From: Limnephilus marmoratus
Lineage: Eukaryota > Arthropoda > Insecta > Trichoptera > Limnephilidae
DNA: 64,000 nt
Direction of reading: 5' to 3'
Assembly (NCBI GenBank): GCA_917880885.1
Contig: OU862923.1
Span: forward strand, 27,915,770 to 27,979,769
This document shows, one piece after another, positions 43,387-54,733 of the stretch. Under the pieces are notes generated by a model, which saw only the letters and a list, made by a program, of their open reading frames with translations, was not told where the DNA came from and did no database searches. Each line of letters starts with the position of its first letter. Position 1 is the first letter of the stretch. Both the position numbers and the translations under genes were made by a program.

Positions 43387-43677
43387 CTTCTAAACATATA
43401 CAAACTATTATACTTCTATACAAATAACTTATTCACTCCGAGAATAGATCCGTCCCCTTCCCCTCCCGCCCACCATCCCATCCCAATAAGCTATTATAAC
43501 TATTATAACTTTTATTACTTTTATTACTTTTTAATCTCTCTAATTCATACACACCAGTGAAAACCTATTATTGGTTCAATAACATATACATATGTAAATA
43601 CACCTAAGTAAATAATGTAACTGTTGGTTTTCCAAATAAAATAAAATAAAATAAAATAAAAATAAAATAAAATAAAA
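41503..43677 (+). mobile_element. 5'-truncated jockey-like LINE
   Basis: RT ORF, a 3' UTR of about 290 bp, and an AAATA microsatellite-type tail (43638-43677). Neighbouring repeats on both sides are a SINE A fragment and a Helitron-like element. Confidence 0.88.
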
Positions 43678-43689
43678 CATATCTGATTT

Positions 43690-44065
43690 ATAAACGACTT
43701 GCTAATACCTGGCATGCGTTGCTATGCCATTTAATAAAGAAATTATTTCTCCCTGCGTGTCCTTTCCCATTCGTCCCGTTCCTCTTCCGCTTCTCCTTCC
43801 TCTTCCGCGTCCCCTTCCCCTCTCGCGTTCCCGCTCCGCCTCCTCCACCTTCCCTCTCCCCACTCCACTCCCCCCCCTTTCCTCCGACCCGCGAAACCCC
43901 CTCCAGAGTTCCCCTCCTCCTCCCCCCTCTCTGGTTCCCCTCCCCCCCTTCGCGAACCCCCTACTCGACTTCCCCTCCCTTCTCCCGCATTCCATACATT
44001 TATTCCCAGTGCATTCAGTTTTCAAACAGCTCTCCTGCCACCTATTGTAATTTTTTTATACAAAT
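43690..44065 (-). mobile_element. Helitron-like element
   Basis: Inverse complement carries AATTACAATAGGTGGCAGGA-like and CACTGGGAATAAATGTATGG-like blocks, a long G-rich tract (C-rich on plus, 43790-43985), and GCAACGCATGCCAGGTATTAG at its 3' end. Pro/Ser/Arg-rich frames here are artefacts of the tract. Confidence 0.7.
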
Positions 44066-44246
44066 TTCATTATTCCAGAGCTCACCAGTAGTTTTTTACA
44101 AACCTTGTTCTGACAATAATGAAGCAGTCGTTCGGTAAATACGCGCGTACACACATTTCGGCGATTCATTTTTATTTATATTGATAGATAGATAGATTAC
44201 CTATAATTACTTCCACACCGCATTCACAAAAATTTAATAAGTGGAC

Positions 44247-44599
44247 TTTTTTATGTGAAAACCGCACAACAGTCCAAACCTCTCCTAGCCATCGGGAGCC
44301 CGTGAAACTACGGCATCCCCAATTGGGATATCTCGTAAGGCTGAAGGAATTGGGGAGGGGAAGAAGATTGGGAAGAGGAAAGCGAGAAAATACCTGGCTA
44401 TTCATATCTGGTCACCAAAGCCATTTTAAACAACTGAATGTCGATCTTACACCAAATATACAACATATACATTATTTTGAATTACTAAAATGTGAAATAA
44501 CACAAATTTATCAAATAAAATTTATTGCGTACGCCCGAATTTAAACCCGCGACCTCCGGATTGCTAGTTGAGAGCCTTATCCATCGACCACGAAGGCCA
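44247..44599 (-). mobile_element. SINE A copy, diverged
   Basis: AAAACCGCACAACAGTCC, the CCCCAATTGGG palindrome, TACCTGGCTATTCATATCTG, and a tRNA head with AATTTAAACCCGCGACC. It lacks part of the middle. Confidence 0.82.
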
Positions 44600-45164
44600 A
44601 CTATGTCTTCTTCATATTTGTCACACTTACTACACAGCAAAAAATAAAACGTTTTTATACGACATTTAAAAAAAATACGTGAAAATATTTTTCTATAAGT
44701 ATCTACTTTTATACTTGAAGTACAAAATTACGTTAAATAAATAGTCAATGGTTAAAATTTATTTTACACGAATACATTTTTTTAAACTCCTATTTCTGAC
44801 ATTTCATCAAACACCGACTGAGTGAATGCTGACGTCACATTGATGGGGTGGGTTATGTTTTTGGTCCAGAGGGAAGTAGGTAGGGGGGAAAGAGGGAGAA
44901 GGGCAGGAGGAAGGGAATTAGCCACGGGTCACTGCTTCAACGCCAACCATTGCGGCGGACATACATCAAAACATCAGAGTCGATCTACCAACCGACGCTA
45001 GTAAGTACTTTGTAGAAGAAATATTAAAGGGACAATTCTATATAAAATGTTGGGAGAATTCAAAAGTATCTAATATATCTACATGTCATATTTCATATTT
45101 AAATTTAATTTTTCGTTTTGTTTTGAAGAGTTTTACTTTCTATGTAAATTAGCCACTTAATTTT
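44600..45164. other. Intergenic, nothing recognised
   Basis: A G-rich stretch at 44880-44930; otherwise AT-rich. No frame. Confidence 0.4.
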
Positions 45165-45249
45165 TTTTTTTTGCTACCGGTTTCGACACATTCGTGTCAT
45201 TCAATAGCAAACTTAAAAACCAGTTTTTCGAAGCCGGTAGCAAAAAACT
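45165..45249. mobile_element. PLE-like foldback end
   Basis: TTTTTTGCTACCGGTTTCGA (about 45167-45186) and its near-perfect inverse (45228-45247) flank a short spacer. The left arm, read in reverse, gives GACAC-loop-GTGTC, then GAA, ACCGGT and A, a hammerhead-like 3' half with a degenerate core. Confidence 0.5.
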
Positions 45250-45264
45250 TACATGATGTACATG

Positions 45265-45975
45265 ACGGCCGGCGTGGTCGAGGGGTAAGGTCCTTGTCTC
45301 TCAATCCGAAGATTGTGATCAGGCGTGGGCAAATAAATTTTATTTGTTTTTTTAATTATTATTTATTACATTAGAAACATTTATACAGCAAAAATAACAT
45401 AGTAATAATATTTCAAAATATTAAATATTAAAAATGTGTACAAGTGTTATTATGTCTTGTAGGTCCATATTGGTTCCTAGCTAGGCAGATTGCCCGTTCT
45501 AAGGAATGAAATGCTGGTGAAAAATGCCAAAAATGTATTCTGTTTTTTTTTTTGTAGATTAAATATACGTATGCTAAGTTTTTACTGATTATGTCATTTA
45601 GTTAACCATGTAAAATTTTAGGTTTTAGTGACATTATTTAATGATCTGTGTAATTTGTGTTATTTCACAAATAATTCATTTAAAATTTTAATAATGTGTA
45701 GTATATCAGCGGCACGTTCCAGAGTGGAAGGTACTCCATGTATCACCTTGGTGTAAGACCACCTTTCAGAATTGAAACGTTGCTTGAAATGGCTTTAGCC
45801 GTGTTTGGTGACCAGATCTGATTAGCCAGGTACTTCCCCACCTTCCTCTTCCCTGTCTTCTTCTCCTCCCCACTACCTTCAGCCTCACGACATACCCCAA
45901 TTGGGGATGCCATAGACTCACTGGCTCCAGACAGGAGCAGCTGGGACTCTTGTGCGGTATTCATTCACATAAAAT
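45265..45975 (+). mobile_element. SINE A copy split by an AT-rich insertion
   Basis: tRNA-like head GCCGGCGTGGTCGAGGGGTA at about 45268. The body resumes at 45653 (ATTTGTGTTATTTCACAAAT) and runs to TTGTGCGGTATTCATTCAC. The head is closest to tRNA-Ser/Leu A boxes. Confidence 0.85.
45345..45652. mobile_element. Insertion within SINE A, probably a LINE tail
   Basis: AT-rich 308-bp insert starting with a T-rich run and carrying no frame. It looks like a minus-strand LINE 3' UTR, but no diagnostic motif was found. Confidence 0.4.
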
Positions 45976-46154
45976 GAAAAGTAAAACTCTTCAAAACAAA
46001 ATGTTTACAAATCGTTACATAGTCAATGCCCAAGAAATACAAAAAAAAAAAATTCATCCTTGTAAAATTTATGATCTTGATAAAATGATTTTATATCAAA
46101 ATTATTCATGATTCTACTAAATAAATTAAACACAATTTTGCATTACTGGTTTCT

Positions 46155-46925
46155 TCTTAAGCCGTTAAGGAGGTCTTCGATCCTTTAGAAACAGCGGCAC
46201 GGGAAGTAGGACTGCAGGTTAATGTCAACAAAACGAAAATGATGATACAGAGCAGGAACCCTTCACACAGAAGAAGAAGTAGTGCACAATTCAAAGACAA
46301 CTACTTATACGAAGTGGTCGACCAATTTGCCTACGGGCTCCATTCTGACAGAGAATAATGAGGATCCAGCAGAAATCAGAAGGAGAATCACAGCAGCCAA
46401 CAAAACATACTTCTCTTTGCTGCCAGTGTTTAAGTCACGTAGTGTCCACACAAAAACCAAAATAACCATATATAAGACCATTGTTAGAACTGTATTGGCA
46501 TATGGATGTGAGGCGCTGACACTGACGGTAAAGATGGCTGAAATGCTGGATACTTTTGAAAGAAAAGTGCTGAGAAGAATATGTGGACCCGTGAAAGAGG
46601 GTGAACAGTGGTGCATCCGGCACAATACAGAATTGTATAATATATATAAGGCACCTAGCATCTCAACACATATGAGACTCCTCAGGCTGAGATGAGCTGG
46701 GCATGTACAAAGAATGCCGGATACACGCGTCCCAAAAAGAATTTTGACTGGACACCCAGGTGGAAAGAGAAAAGTGGGAAGACCCAGACTGAGGTGGGAA
46801 GACGAAGTAAGAGGGGATGCAGCACAGCTTCTCCAGGTACCAAATTGGAAGTCAGCCGCTGAGGACAGGAGGAGTTGGAGGCGACTGTTGCAGGAGGCCA
46901 AAGCTCGATATGGGCTGTAGCGCCA
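46155..46925 (+). pseudogene. LINE RT fragment (endonuclease-RT type), frameshifted
   Basis: Starts FDPLETAAREVGLQVNVNKT (RT palm after the catalytic box). After a frameshift near 46333 it reads GSILTENNEDPAEIRRRITA, KTKITIYKTIVRTVLAYGCE and LDTFERKVLRRICGP. After a stop near 46695 it continues as AGHVQRMPDTRVPKRI, GKRKVGRPRLRWEDEV and SWRRLLQEAKARYGL, ending at 46918-46920. The WAGHVxRMP...GRPxxRW block identifies a LINE clade distinct from the jockey-like ones here. Two lesions inactivate it. Confidence 0.88.
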
Positions 46926-46944
46926 TCGAAGAAGAAGGTTTCTT

Positions 46945-47480
46945 CTGTTTCATAAACGTGTAATGTAAATTAGAGAGTCTGGTTAAAAGACGAAACATAA
47001 ATGACCTCTTAATGCTTTTATAAAATTGTGAATAATCGTGTAGACAGTAACTTAGTCAACCAAATCTACCAGAAACCTTAACATATTTTGGACTGAAATT
47101 TTTTCCAATAATACTGGATATTTTAACCCTATGTCTAGAATGTCTCGATAATACAACGGTCTTGTTAAAATACACACTTTCATTGATTTTTTGTAAATAG
47201 TATAACATGTTTCAAAAAATATCTCCACGATTTGTGCACCTAAAAAAAAATTTTTTTTTGTTGTTTTATTACTTTTCAGTAAATCTTCATAAATATTTAT
47301 ACTATATGTATTTAAGTTTTCAAGTTGCATTGTTTTTCGTGTGTTTGCTTCTGTGAAAATTCAAATGTGATTACTGCAGACACATTAATCTAGGGATATT
47401 TATATTTATTTTGATATATTATATATTACCCACAAAAATGTTTAATCCTGTTTGTATCTCAAATAAATAAATAAATAAAA
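46945..47480 (+). mobile_element. LINE 3' end, family L2-local, copy 2
   Basis: Homologous over about 480 bp to the opposite-strand copy at 33439-33995. It includes TAGAGAGTCTGGTTAAAAGA, a KIVNNRVDSNLVNQI coding block, GCAGACACATTAATCTAGGG, and an end at TATCTCAAATAAATAAATAA. Both coding parts carry stops. It lies 25 bases after another LINE fragment. Confidence 0.82.
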
Positions 47481-48177
47481 CTACTGACATACATCAGGGT
47501 ATACAAACTTACAGTTAAGAATATTTTACGAAGGTTTGTAAAACCAATAGTTTTATCATAAGTTAGTTTACGCGGAGTTCGAAAGGTTAAATACCTATTT
47601 CAAATATAAAGTACAAATAAAAATGGGGAAAAGAAAATTCGATTATGAAATTTGAATATTTACTCAAACTACAAACAATACGTCATTTTAATGCCTCGCG
47701 GTCCACATCAAAACATGCAGAAGCTCCCCTACTTCCACAATTAAATGAGTGTAACAAGGTATAAAAAGATGTAACGCCATAAAAGATGTCTCCATTGGAA
47801 CCGTGGGATGGAAAAGGAACCCACTTCCCCAACTTCTCCCAACTACCCCCCATTCCACCCATAGCTTTAACATCTCTACATAGACATAGATTCTTTTCTC
47901 CGTAAAACCATTCATCATACTTCTCTGTTGCAGAGTCCATGTTTAACACAGAGGCGTGAGTAACGTTAAAAAATATTCTGTGAAGCTGTCTATATTTTGG
48001 GTTAGATTAGAGTAACAAAAATCTGAATGGTTTTAACGATGTAAATTGTTATTCAAAACAAAAACAAGAAACACGCTAACTAAAAAATAATGCAAAAAGA
48101 AAGAGGTCTCGTGTGACCTCAATGAATTTTGATTCTACATATTTACCAACTGTACAAAGACAGCCAAGACTACTTGT
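47481..48177. other. Intergenic; unrecognised 88-codon minus frame at 47683-47949
   Basis: The frame (MLNMDSATEKYDEWFYGEKN start) is unlike the transposon proteins and lies in unique, slightly GC-richer DNA. It could be a host exon remnant or chance. No splice sites were assessed. Confidence 0.25.
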
Positions 48178-48552
48178 CTTACAAGAGTCGCAGCTGCTCT
48201 CGTCTGGAGTCAGTGAGACTATGGCATCCCTAATTGAGGAATGTTGTGAGGCTGAAGGTAGTTGGGAGGGGAAGGAGATGGTGTAGAGGAAGGTGGAGAA
48301 GCACCTGCTTTTCAGATCTGGTCACCAAATACGGCTAAAGCCATTTCAAGCAACGTTTCAATTCTGAATGGTGGTCTTACACCAGGGCGATACTTAGAGT
48401 AGGTATCTTGCATACTACTATATATTATTTTCAATGAGTTAATTGTGAAATAACACAAATTAATCAAATAAAATTTATATGCCCACGGCGGGATTCATCC
48501 CTCAACCTTCGGATTGCGAGTCAAGAGCCTTACCCTCGACCACACCGGTCGT
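48178..48552 (-). mobile_element. SINE A copy
   Basis: TCTCGTCTGGAGTCAGTGAG, the body, TTGTGAAATAACACAAATTA and a tRNA-like head ending ACCGGTC at 48550. The segment with CGGCACGTTCC is deleted. Confidence 0.85.
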
Positions 48553-48731
48553 CGTGAGTCTCGTGACGTATCTGAGTTTGTGTAGATTTTTTAAAATTCA
48601 ATTGTTGGTGTCTAATAATGGCTTTGCTTCTTTAAATCCATTGATGAAAGTTTTGCTGGTTTTTGGTTTTTCTTTGTGGAAATGAAAAACATTTCTGATT
48701 TTCCCATACATGACTGTGATAAATGTGTTGG

Positions 48732-48790
48732 TCTCTCTGCTTATCGTGTATGGATTTATATAATTTTTCCATATTCGATAAGCAGAGAGA
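48732..48790. repeat. Hairpin with 15-bp perfect arms
   Basis: TCTCTCTGCTTATCG (48732-48746) and CGATAAGCAGAGAGA (48776-48790). The loop contains TATGGA/TCCATA, which can extend the stem. A short MITE remnant or a structured RNA are both possible. Confidence 0.55.
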
Positions 48791-49191
48791 TTTTTTTCAT
48801 TAACTCCACAAAGGAGTGTGAAAAAAATTTATTATTGATAATATCTGACAAAAATAAATTTATTAGTTGTACGAGTACATGAGACAAGTTTGTTGGTCGG
48901 TAACATCTAATAATATTTTTGCTTAAGAAAAATACTTTTTGTGGTCGTTAATTAATTTTTTATATTATGATGAGTTGGCCAAAAAACTGAGTTACTTTAT
49001 AATATATTTGTATGCCACTGGGCTTCTTAAAAAACATTTTGCCACCCCTTCGCAGAGGGGTGGAATCAGAATCGTAAAATGGCCGAAAGAATAACGTTTA
49101 AGTTTCTTTTGAAAACCCCTAATTGAGAAAAGCGTCAGTATTACTTTTAAAGAAAATGACTTGCCTTTGCTGGGTATTTTTATACAAGGAC
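48791..49191. other. Intergenic, nothing recognised
   Basis: AT-rich. Confidence 0.4.
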
Positions 49192-49382
49192 TAGCTAACC
49201 CAACCACGCTTTGCTGTGGCTAACGAAACACAACGCCATCTACTGGATGGTTACCCAACCTCGTAACTAAGTGTTAAATTAACTCATATCGCCTTCTATT
49301 AATTTGCATGTAAATAAAATACACACCGCCGCTTGCCCATCCGCTCGTCCACTACATATAGACATTCTCCTTTATATATTAC
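49192..49382 (-). mobile_element. Helitron-like element end
   Basis: The inverse complement ends GCGTTGTGTTTCGTTAGCC, a hairpin-forming CCACAGC...GTTGGGTTAG, then CTAGT. It shares ATGGCGTTGTGTTTCGTTAG with its neighbour at 49383, so the two are tandem copies of one family. Confidence 0.6.
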
Positions 49383-49850
49383 TAGCAGACCCGGTCACAC
49401 GTTGCTGTGGCTAACGAAACACAACGCCATTACCAACCTTTATAAAATCCACACCAGCGGCTTGCCAGCTGCCCGCTGCCCGCTGCCTGAATTGAATATT
49501 TGAATTTCTCGGCTTTTCTCTACTATAATAAGCATGTATTATACATACAAACCTTACACTTGAATCACTCTACCTATTGGTGAAAACCACATGAAAATCC
49601 ATTGCGTAATTTAAAAGATCTATGCGCACATACATTTTGAGCGACTTCATTTTACACTATGTAATGATAATGATATTTCAACCAATTTACACAAAATCTT
49701 GACAAGTTATATACCTAAAACTTTATCATGAATCACTCTATTTATTGGTGAAAACCGCATGAAAATCCGTTCGGTTGTTGTTGAGTTCATCGCGAACAGA
49801 CAAGACAGATGCGGTGGAGGACTTTAATTTATAATTTGTAGAGATAATAT
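49383..49850 (-). mobile_element. Helitron-like element
   Basis: Inverse complement starts TCTCTACAAATTATAAATTA, then TCTGTTCGCGATGAACTC and two CACCAATA(A/G)(A/G)TAGAGTG blocks. It ends GACCGGGTCTGCTAGT. TC start and CTAGT end fit Helitrons; no Rep/helicase coding. Confidence 0.65.
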
Positions 49851-50755
49851 AATGATTGTAGATTGTAGCACTCTTCGAGTGCAGATTTTTTTTATTGATC
49901 CAAAAAACTTTTGTAGTGTAGGAAAGTTAAAATCTTTTAAATATGTTTGAAGCGCAGTTTGTGAATAAATAGTATTTATTTCCTCACCCGAATTCTATCC
50001 AGTTTCAATACTATAATCGAATTCTTTTGTACATTCGATAGAAACAGCCGTTTTTTAAACAGGTACACTTACATTTCAAAACTTTGCGCAATAGAAAAGA
50101 AGTTGCTGGCTGAAAATAAATACTTTACCTTTAAAAAAAAATTAATAATTGAAATGGCTGCGAAAATTTTATAAAGTAAGATCTCATTCGGTCGAGTATT
50201 TTAGAAAGAGATATAAGCATAGGTACTATTTTGAATTAAGATTAGTAGTTAATATAGGGCAACTCAAATTATATGGAAAAAAACATCATTTATTTAATTA
50301 ACAGCTTGATTAGTATAAAAACTTATAACCTTGAGAAACCTTCATCAGAATCTCTCAATCTTTTGATTGATTGAATTCTACGTAGTTTAACTTTGTTTTT
50401 AACCAAGGCTTTAATCAATCTGGCATAAAAACATGCCTACTAATAATATCTGTCTTTCGAACATAGGAAAGAGGGAGACGTTGCAATAAGATCCCAGCGG
50501 CAGGACTATCTCTTTTTATCCTATTATCACTGAACGAAAAATCCATAGAACTCCTTTACCGATGTAAAAGAAAACTGATTCCTTTAATTTTCAAAGATCT
50601 CTTCGAGACCTTTCCACTAGCAGACCCCACAGGGAGATAAATGAAATTGATTTTCAAAAATTATTTCTCATCCACTATTTTAAGAACCTGAACTTATCTT
50701 ATGTATCGATCGTCCAGTTGATTAGTCAGACATCTCCGAAAAATCGAAATTTAAG
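49851..50755. other. Intergenic, nothing recognised
   Basis: AT-rich unique sequence. Confidence 0.4.
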
Positions 50756-51440
50756 TTTAGTATAGTTTAAGTTTAAGTTTAGTTTATATTATTATTATTT
50801 ATTTTTTCAGGTTCTCCATAAAACAGTTATACACCAAATTATTACGGAGAACATAACAAAATTTAATAGAAAAAAAAGTCTAAGGGGGCAGCTTCACTAT
50901 GTTGAGACGTATGTCAAAAGATAGTTACTGAACTCTCTATAGGCAACATTGAAGATGTCAATGCTCAAAGCAGAATCGTTACGCAGTTGAATTGCTCTGT
51001 TTAATGGGGCATTTAAAGGAAGAAGTTCTCGCTTTCGGAGCATAAAAAAGTGCGTGGGATCTCCCACGAGTATACGCGTTAGGGACATATAGGTTAATCT
51101 CCTTCAACATAGGTGGCTTCAGTACAGTACCGGAGATCAGCTTAAAAAAATGTTTCCCCAAAAACATTTTTCGGCGGGCTTCTAAGGTATTAAGATCGAG
51201 CATTCCTGTTAAGAACAACGATGGATACAGGAATGGGTAGTATGTATATTCCCTCATATGCAGGTAACGCATAAACCTTTTTTGTACTCTTTCTATTTCT
51301 AGGATATGGTTTTGTTCAGAGGGGGCCCAAATAATGGAGCTGTATTCCAGGATGCTGCGGACAAGTGCTTCATATGTTCTTCGTTCCATTAATAAATGAT
51401 CTCGCATTATAAATAAAAGTGTCCCCTGTACCTGATACAA
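50756..51440 (-). pseudogene. LINE RT C-terminal fragment, frameshifted
   Basis: Minus strand: LVRSILEYSSIIWAPSEQNH, IERVQKRFMRYLHMRE, LDLNTLEARRKMFLGKHFFK and LKEINLYVPNAYTR. A frameshift near 51000 follows, then RAIQLRNDSALSIDIFN and a stop at about 50897. The UTR extends to about 50756. This is the jockey-type region after the RT palm; 5'-truncated near 51440. Confidence 0.82.
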
Positions 51441-52204
51441 TACTCAGATTTCTCATAAACACACTTATAGCATACTTCATAAAAAACTTGTAGTGATTTA
51501 AAAAAATATTGATGTTGCCTGGGGCACTAGTAGGATATTTCAAAGTGTCCTAATAATGTACCAGACCGTTATGCCTCCCAGTGTTATTTAATAAATAAAA
51601 TAGACACATGTAAATAATATTTGATTTATGGAAGCATTCGAATATATTGGTTTTTTCAGTATGTGAAAACTTTGAATTTCGAGATGTCTGATTAATCAAC
51701 TGAATGATCGATATGTTTAAATATACGTCAAATTACTACCATCACAATAAGCGAAAATGTTTCTTACGCACGTTTAGAGAGCTAAGCTAATCGATCTTTT
51801 CTATTCCGAAAAAGTTCGATATTTGAAAATTTACGATCAATTTCCCCAGAAGTAAGATTAAATCGAGCTTACTTTGGGAACGGTTTATTTTATCAGTGCC
51901 TATGAATTTTGAATTGGTATGATTTTTGACCAAAATCTTTCCACGGGCAAGCAATTAATAGGCTCGCTCGAGGCACGGAACCGGAGACCCGGGGTCACGA
52001 GGCGGTACCTTTACCGCCCGACCGAGACGGTACCGTGTTCAACCGAAACGGACAAGATAAATGATGAAATATGATGGAATGACCGTGATGAAAAATCACA
52101 TCTGTCACTTAGGTGGGGTACGCCATCTTATTTATTCGCTGCCTTATGGCTTAGGTACCTACGTCATTGGGATGGTAAGGGAAAGGATTGCTTTAGTGGT
52201 TCCT
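51441..52204. other. Intergenic; GC-rich patch at 51955-52035
   Basis: The patch contains several GGTACC/GGTACCG motifs and is not repeated elsewhere. No gene recognised. Confidence 0.35.
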
Positions 52205-52345
52205 TTAAAAATCCGAAAAGCTAAATATAAATGTAATAATTACAGTGAAATAACTCTGTTTGAATACCAATTACTGTATATCTTTAACCAACCGGTTTCA
52301 GTTTAACCTGAACCTTCATCAGGGGTATATAAAAAATCCTAACCT
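52205..52345 (-). mobile_element. PLE terminal sequence (inverted partner)
   Basis: The inverse complement matches 53603-53713: CCCCTGATGAAGGTTCAGG, AAACCGGTTGGTTAAAGAT, TGTAATTATTA. The pair faces outward around 1.25 kb of other repeats. Confidence 0.65.
52283..52326 (-). ncRNA. Hammerhead-like motif (PLE end)
   Basis: Minus strand: CTGATGA core, stem II GGTTCA with a one-mismatch partner (TAAACT), then GAA, ACCGGT and T. Confidence 0.5.
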
Positions 52346-53064
52346 ATTAATATTATAAAGGCGAAAGTTTGTATGAATGTATGTTTGTCACTCTTTCACA
52401 CAAAAACTACTGAATGGTCTTTAAGAATTCTTTCACCAATAGAAAGCGACATTATTTGCGAGTACTATTGGCTATATATATTGGTAAACTCTGGCTTTAT
52501 GAAACAATCTCTAGCGTTATGAAATTATTTATCATACGTTTTCTGTCCCTAACAAAATCAAGTTATTGTAAACGTCAGAAGAAAAGCAAACAAATTGTTG
52601 CCCTGGAAACGATGTTTTTTTTCTGAATTAGGCAATTTACCCTAAAAAGAGTGCTTTGTTGGCGTCGCAGTTAATATCTATCTCTAAAAAATGAATCGCC
52701 GAAATGTATGTATGCGCATAACTTCCGAACGAATGCACCAAATTGGATAATTCTTTGTTTCGTTCGTTATTTTGTATAAAACTATCTTTGAGCTCTGCCA
52801 TTATGAAATTTGTATAAAAAATTGTAATAGGTAACACTCGAGCAGTTTGAATACTGAATGTACCGGGAATGTATGTGTGGAATGCGTGCGGGGGAGAGGG
52901 TGGTGGGGAGGGGGGGGGCAGGAGTAGAAGAGGGTGAGGGGTATGTGGAGGGGGGAGGGGTTGATGGGGGGAGTGGAGTGTGGAGAGGGAAGGTGTAGGA
53001 GGCGGAGTGGGAATCTTCTAATACGAGCTCGTACCATACGAGCGAAGCCGCGGGATAAAGCTAG
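52340..53064 (+). mobile_element. Composite of Helitron-like elements
   Basis: Outer 5' block TATTAATATTATAAAGGCGA with TCACTCTTTCACACAAAAAC. A second 5' end of the 8633-type family starts at about 52676 (TCTCTAAAAAATGAATCGCC), with its AATTGTAATAGGTAACAC block and G-rich tract. The outer end is GCGAAGCCGCGGGATAAAG then CTAGT at 53060-53064. One Helitron-like element nested in, or chimeric with, another. Confidence 0.65.
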
Positions 53065-53087
53065 TATGAAATAAATTACAGAGTTAC

Positions 53088-53532
53088 GGAGTATTTAAGA
53101 GGAATATAAACGCTAGAAATATGTCGAATCTCATGCCTGCAAAATTTTAAAATCGAGCGTCTTTTTGCACGAGGCTAGTAAGCGAAAAAGTGGTTTTTAT
53201 TTATTTTGTGCATAATTTTATAAGAACGAAAAAAAGTTAGAACATAGATAAAGTCAAAAATAGTCTTAGCCGTAAAGACGTATTTTTTAAAAATTGTTAC
53301 TTACATTACTTCATAGTTAAGTCATGAGAAAACATTTTTTTAGTGGTTTACGCTTATATATTTTGTTACGTAAATAATAATTTTATTGTAATTCCAATAC
53401 ATAGATAAAGTAGTTAAAGCTTCAATTTATCCGTAGCATATTTTTTGATGTTCCTACTGTAAGCCGATTCGTCGTAAAGATTAATCAAAATAGTATCTAA
53501 ATAGGATTTCACGTATATATTCATCTTAAAGT
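53088..53532 (+). repeat. Dispersed repeat family D, copy 2
   Basis: Same order as 24268-24722 with scattered substitutions and small indels. It lies just outside the Helitron CTAGT end and inside the inverted PLE ends. Confidence 0.75.
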
Positions 53533-53602
53533 TAAAATAGAAGAGATAGAGAACATCAACTTTGGTGAGGGGTGAGGGAGAGGTCCATAAAAGAGAGGAG
53601 TA

Positions 53603-53713
53603 TTTAATTGGTTTTATACCCCCCTGATGAAGGTTCAGGTTGAACCGAAACCGGTTGGTTAAAGATGTATAATAAAGGCGTAATCAAGCAACGTTATTTT
53701 ATTGTAATTATTA
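53603..53713 (+). mobile_element. PLE terminal sequence
   Basis: Contains the hammerhead-like motif and GTTGGTTAAAGATGTATAAT, ending TTTTATTGTAATTATTATAA. Inverted homologue at 52205-52345. Confidence 0.65.
53619..53662 (+). ncRNA. Hammerhead-like motif (PLE end)
   Basis: CTGATGA (53624-53630), an extra A, stem II GGTTCA/TGAACC, GAA (53647-53649), palindrome ACCGGT (53650-53655), then T. The stem II sequence differs from the 57801 motif but still pairs. Confidence 0.6.
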
Positions 53714-53912
53714 TAATTATCTTTACCCACAAAATGTTTTCCACATGTGAAAATTTGCTAAATATAAATTTGAAATTTAAATTTGAGTTTATTGAGCACT
53801 TTATTCTAATCTATTCTATTAACTATATTATATTCTAATATATTTAAAGAGATTAAATTAAGACGAATTGAATAGGCAACACTGTAAATAACCATGAAGG
53901 CTATTTATTTAA

Positions 53913-54621
53913 CCCATTGGCCACAGAATTAATGAGCAAAAAAATTGGCCTTCACCACTGAATTAATTTTGTACCAAAAATTGAAAACCTGCATTGGTGT
54001 ACTAAATCTATTGTAACTTTTAAACCATATATTCAAATAAATTAATTTCTTTAAATTTATTTACATATTCGATTAAGGTAAAGAAAAACATTAAAATAAA
54101 ATTAAAAAAATATATTGAAATGTCTGTAAATAAGGATACAAATATAACCTTCTCTTTTTCGTAAGTTTTTTTTCACATTTTTATTTAAAAAAGTTACAAA
54201 AAAACATATTATTCATAAATCAAACAATAATGATTGTTGTTTTTTACATGCATATATTACTAATGACTAATAAAATAATGGTATGATAGTCCTCAAAGCA
54301 ATCAGGGACGTTCAGGGTCACTACCAAAAGCCTAGAACCACTCGCAATTTTGAAGAAATTAAATGGCGGCTGGCAGCATACAAAACTTGGAACACAAATA
54401 TCAGTGAAAAAACATAAGAAACATTTTATTGCCAATTCTTCGAAATGAATGATTAATTATCTACAGAATGTTCGGCATTTAAAATTTTATTCAAAAATGT
54501 CATTGTTGAGCTCGTATTCCGTTTTTTGGCGGACCTACTCTAGCCCGTCAGCGTGCCGGGGTTTGTGGTTAAGTACCTGAGTTGCACACCCGGCAGGCTG
54601 TCGGGGTTTGTGGCCAATGGG
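53913..54621. mobile_element. piggyBac-type non-autonomous element (709 bp)
   Basis: TTAA on both sides (53909-53912, 54622-54625) and ends CCCATTGGCCACA / TGTGGCCAATGGG. TTAA duplication with CCC-starting ends is diagnostic of piggyBac. A repeated GGGGTTTGTGG motif lies near the right end (about 54557 and 54603). No transposase domain was recognised inside. Confidence 0.85.
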
Positions 54622-54733
54622 TTAATATCGTGGTGATATTGATGTTTTTGGCGTCTACATAAAAACATGAATTTGCGTAAATTTTAGTTGTAAGGCATGG
54701 TAACTGTTCTAAATACATAGAGAAAGCAGAATT

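Noticed and set aside
46305..46901. 198-codon antisense frame
   Set aside because: Shadow of the LINE RT fragment on the plus strand, where the recognisable protein lies.
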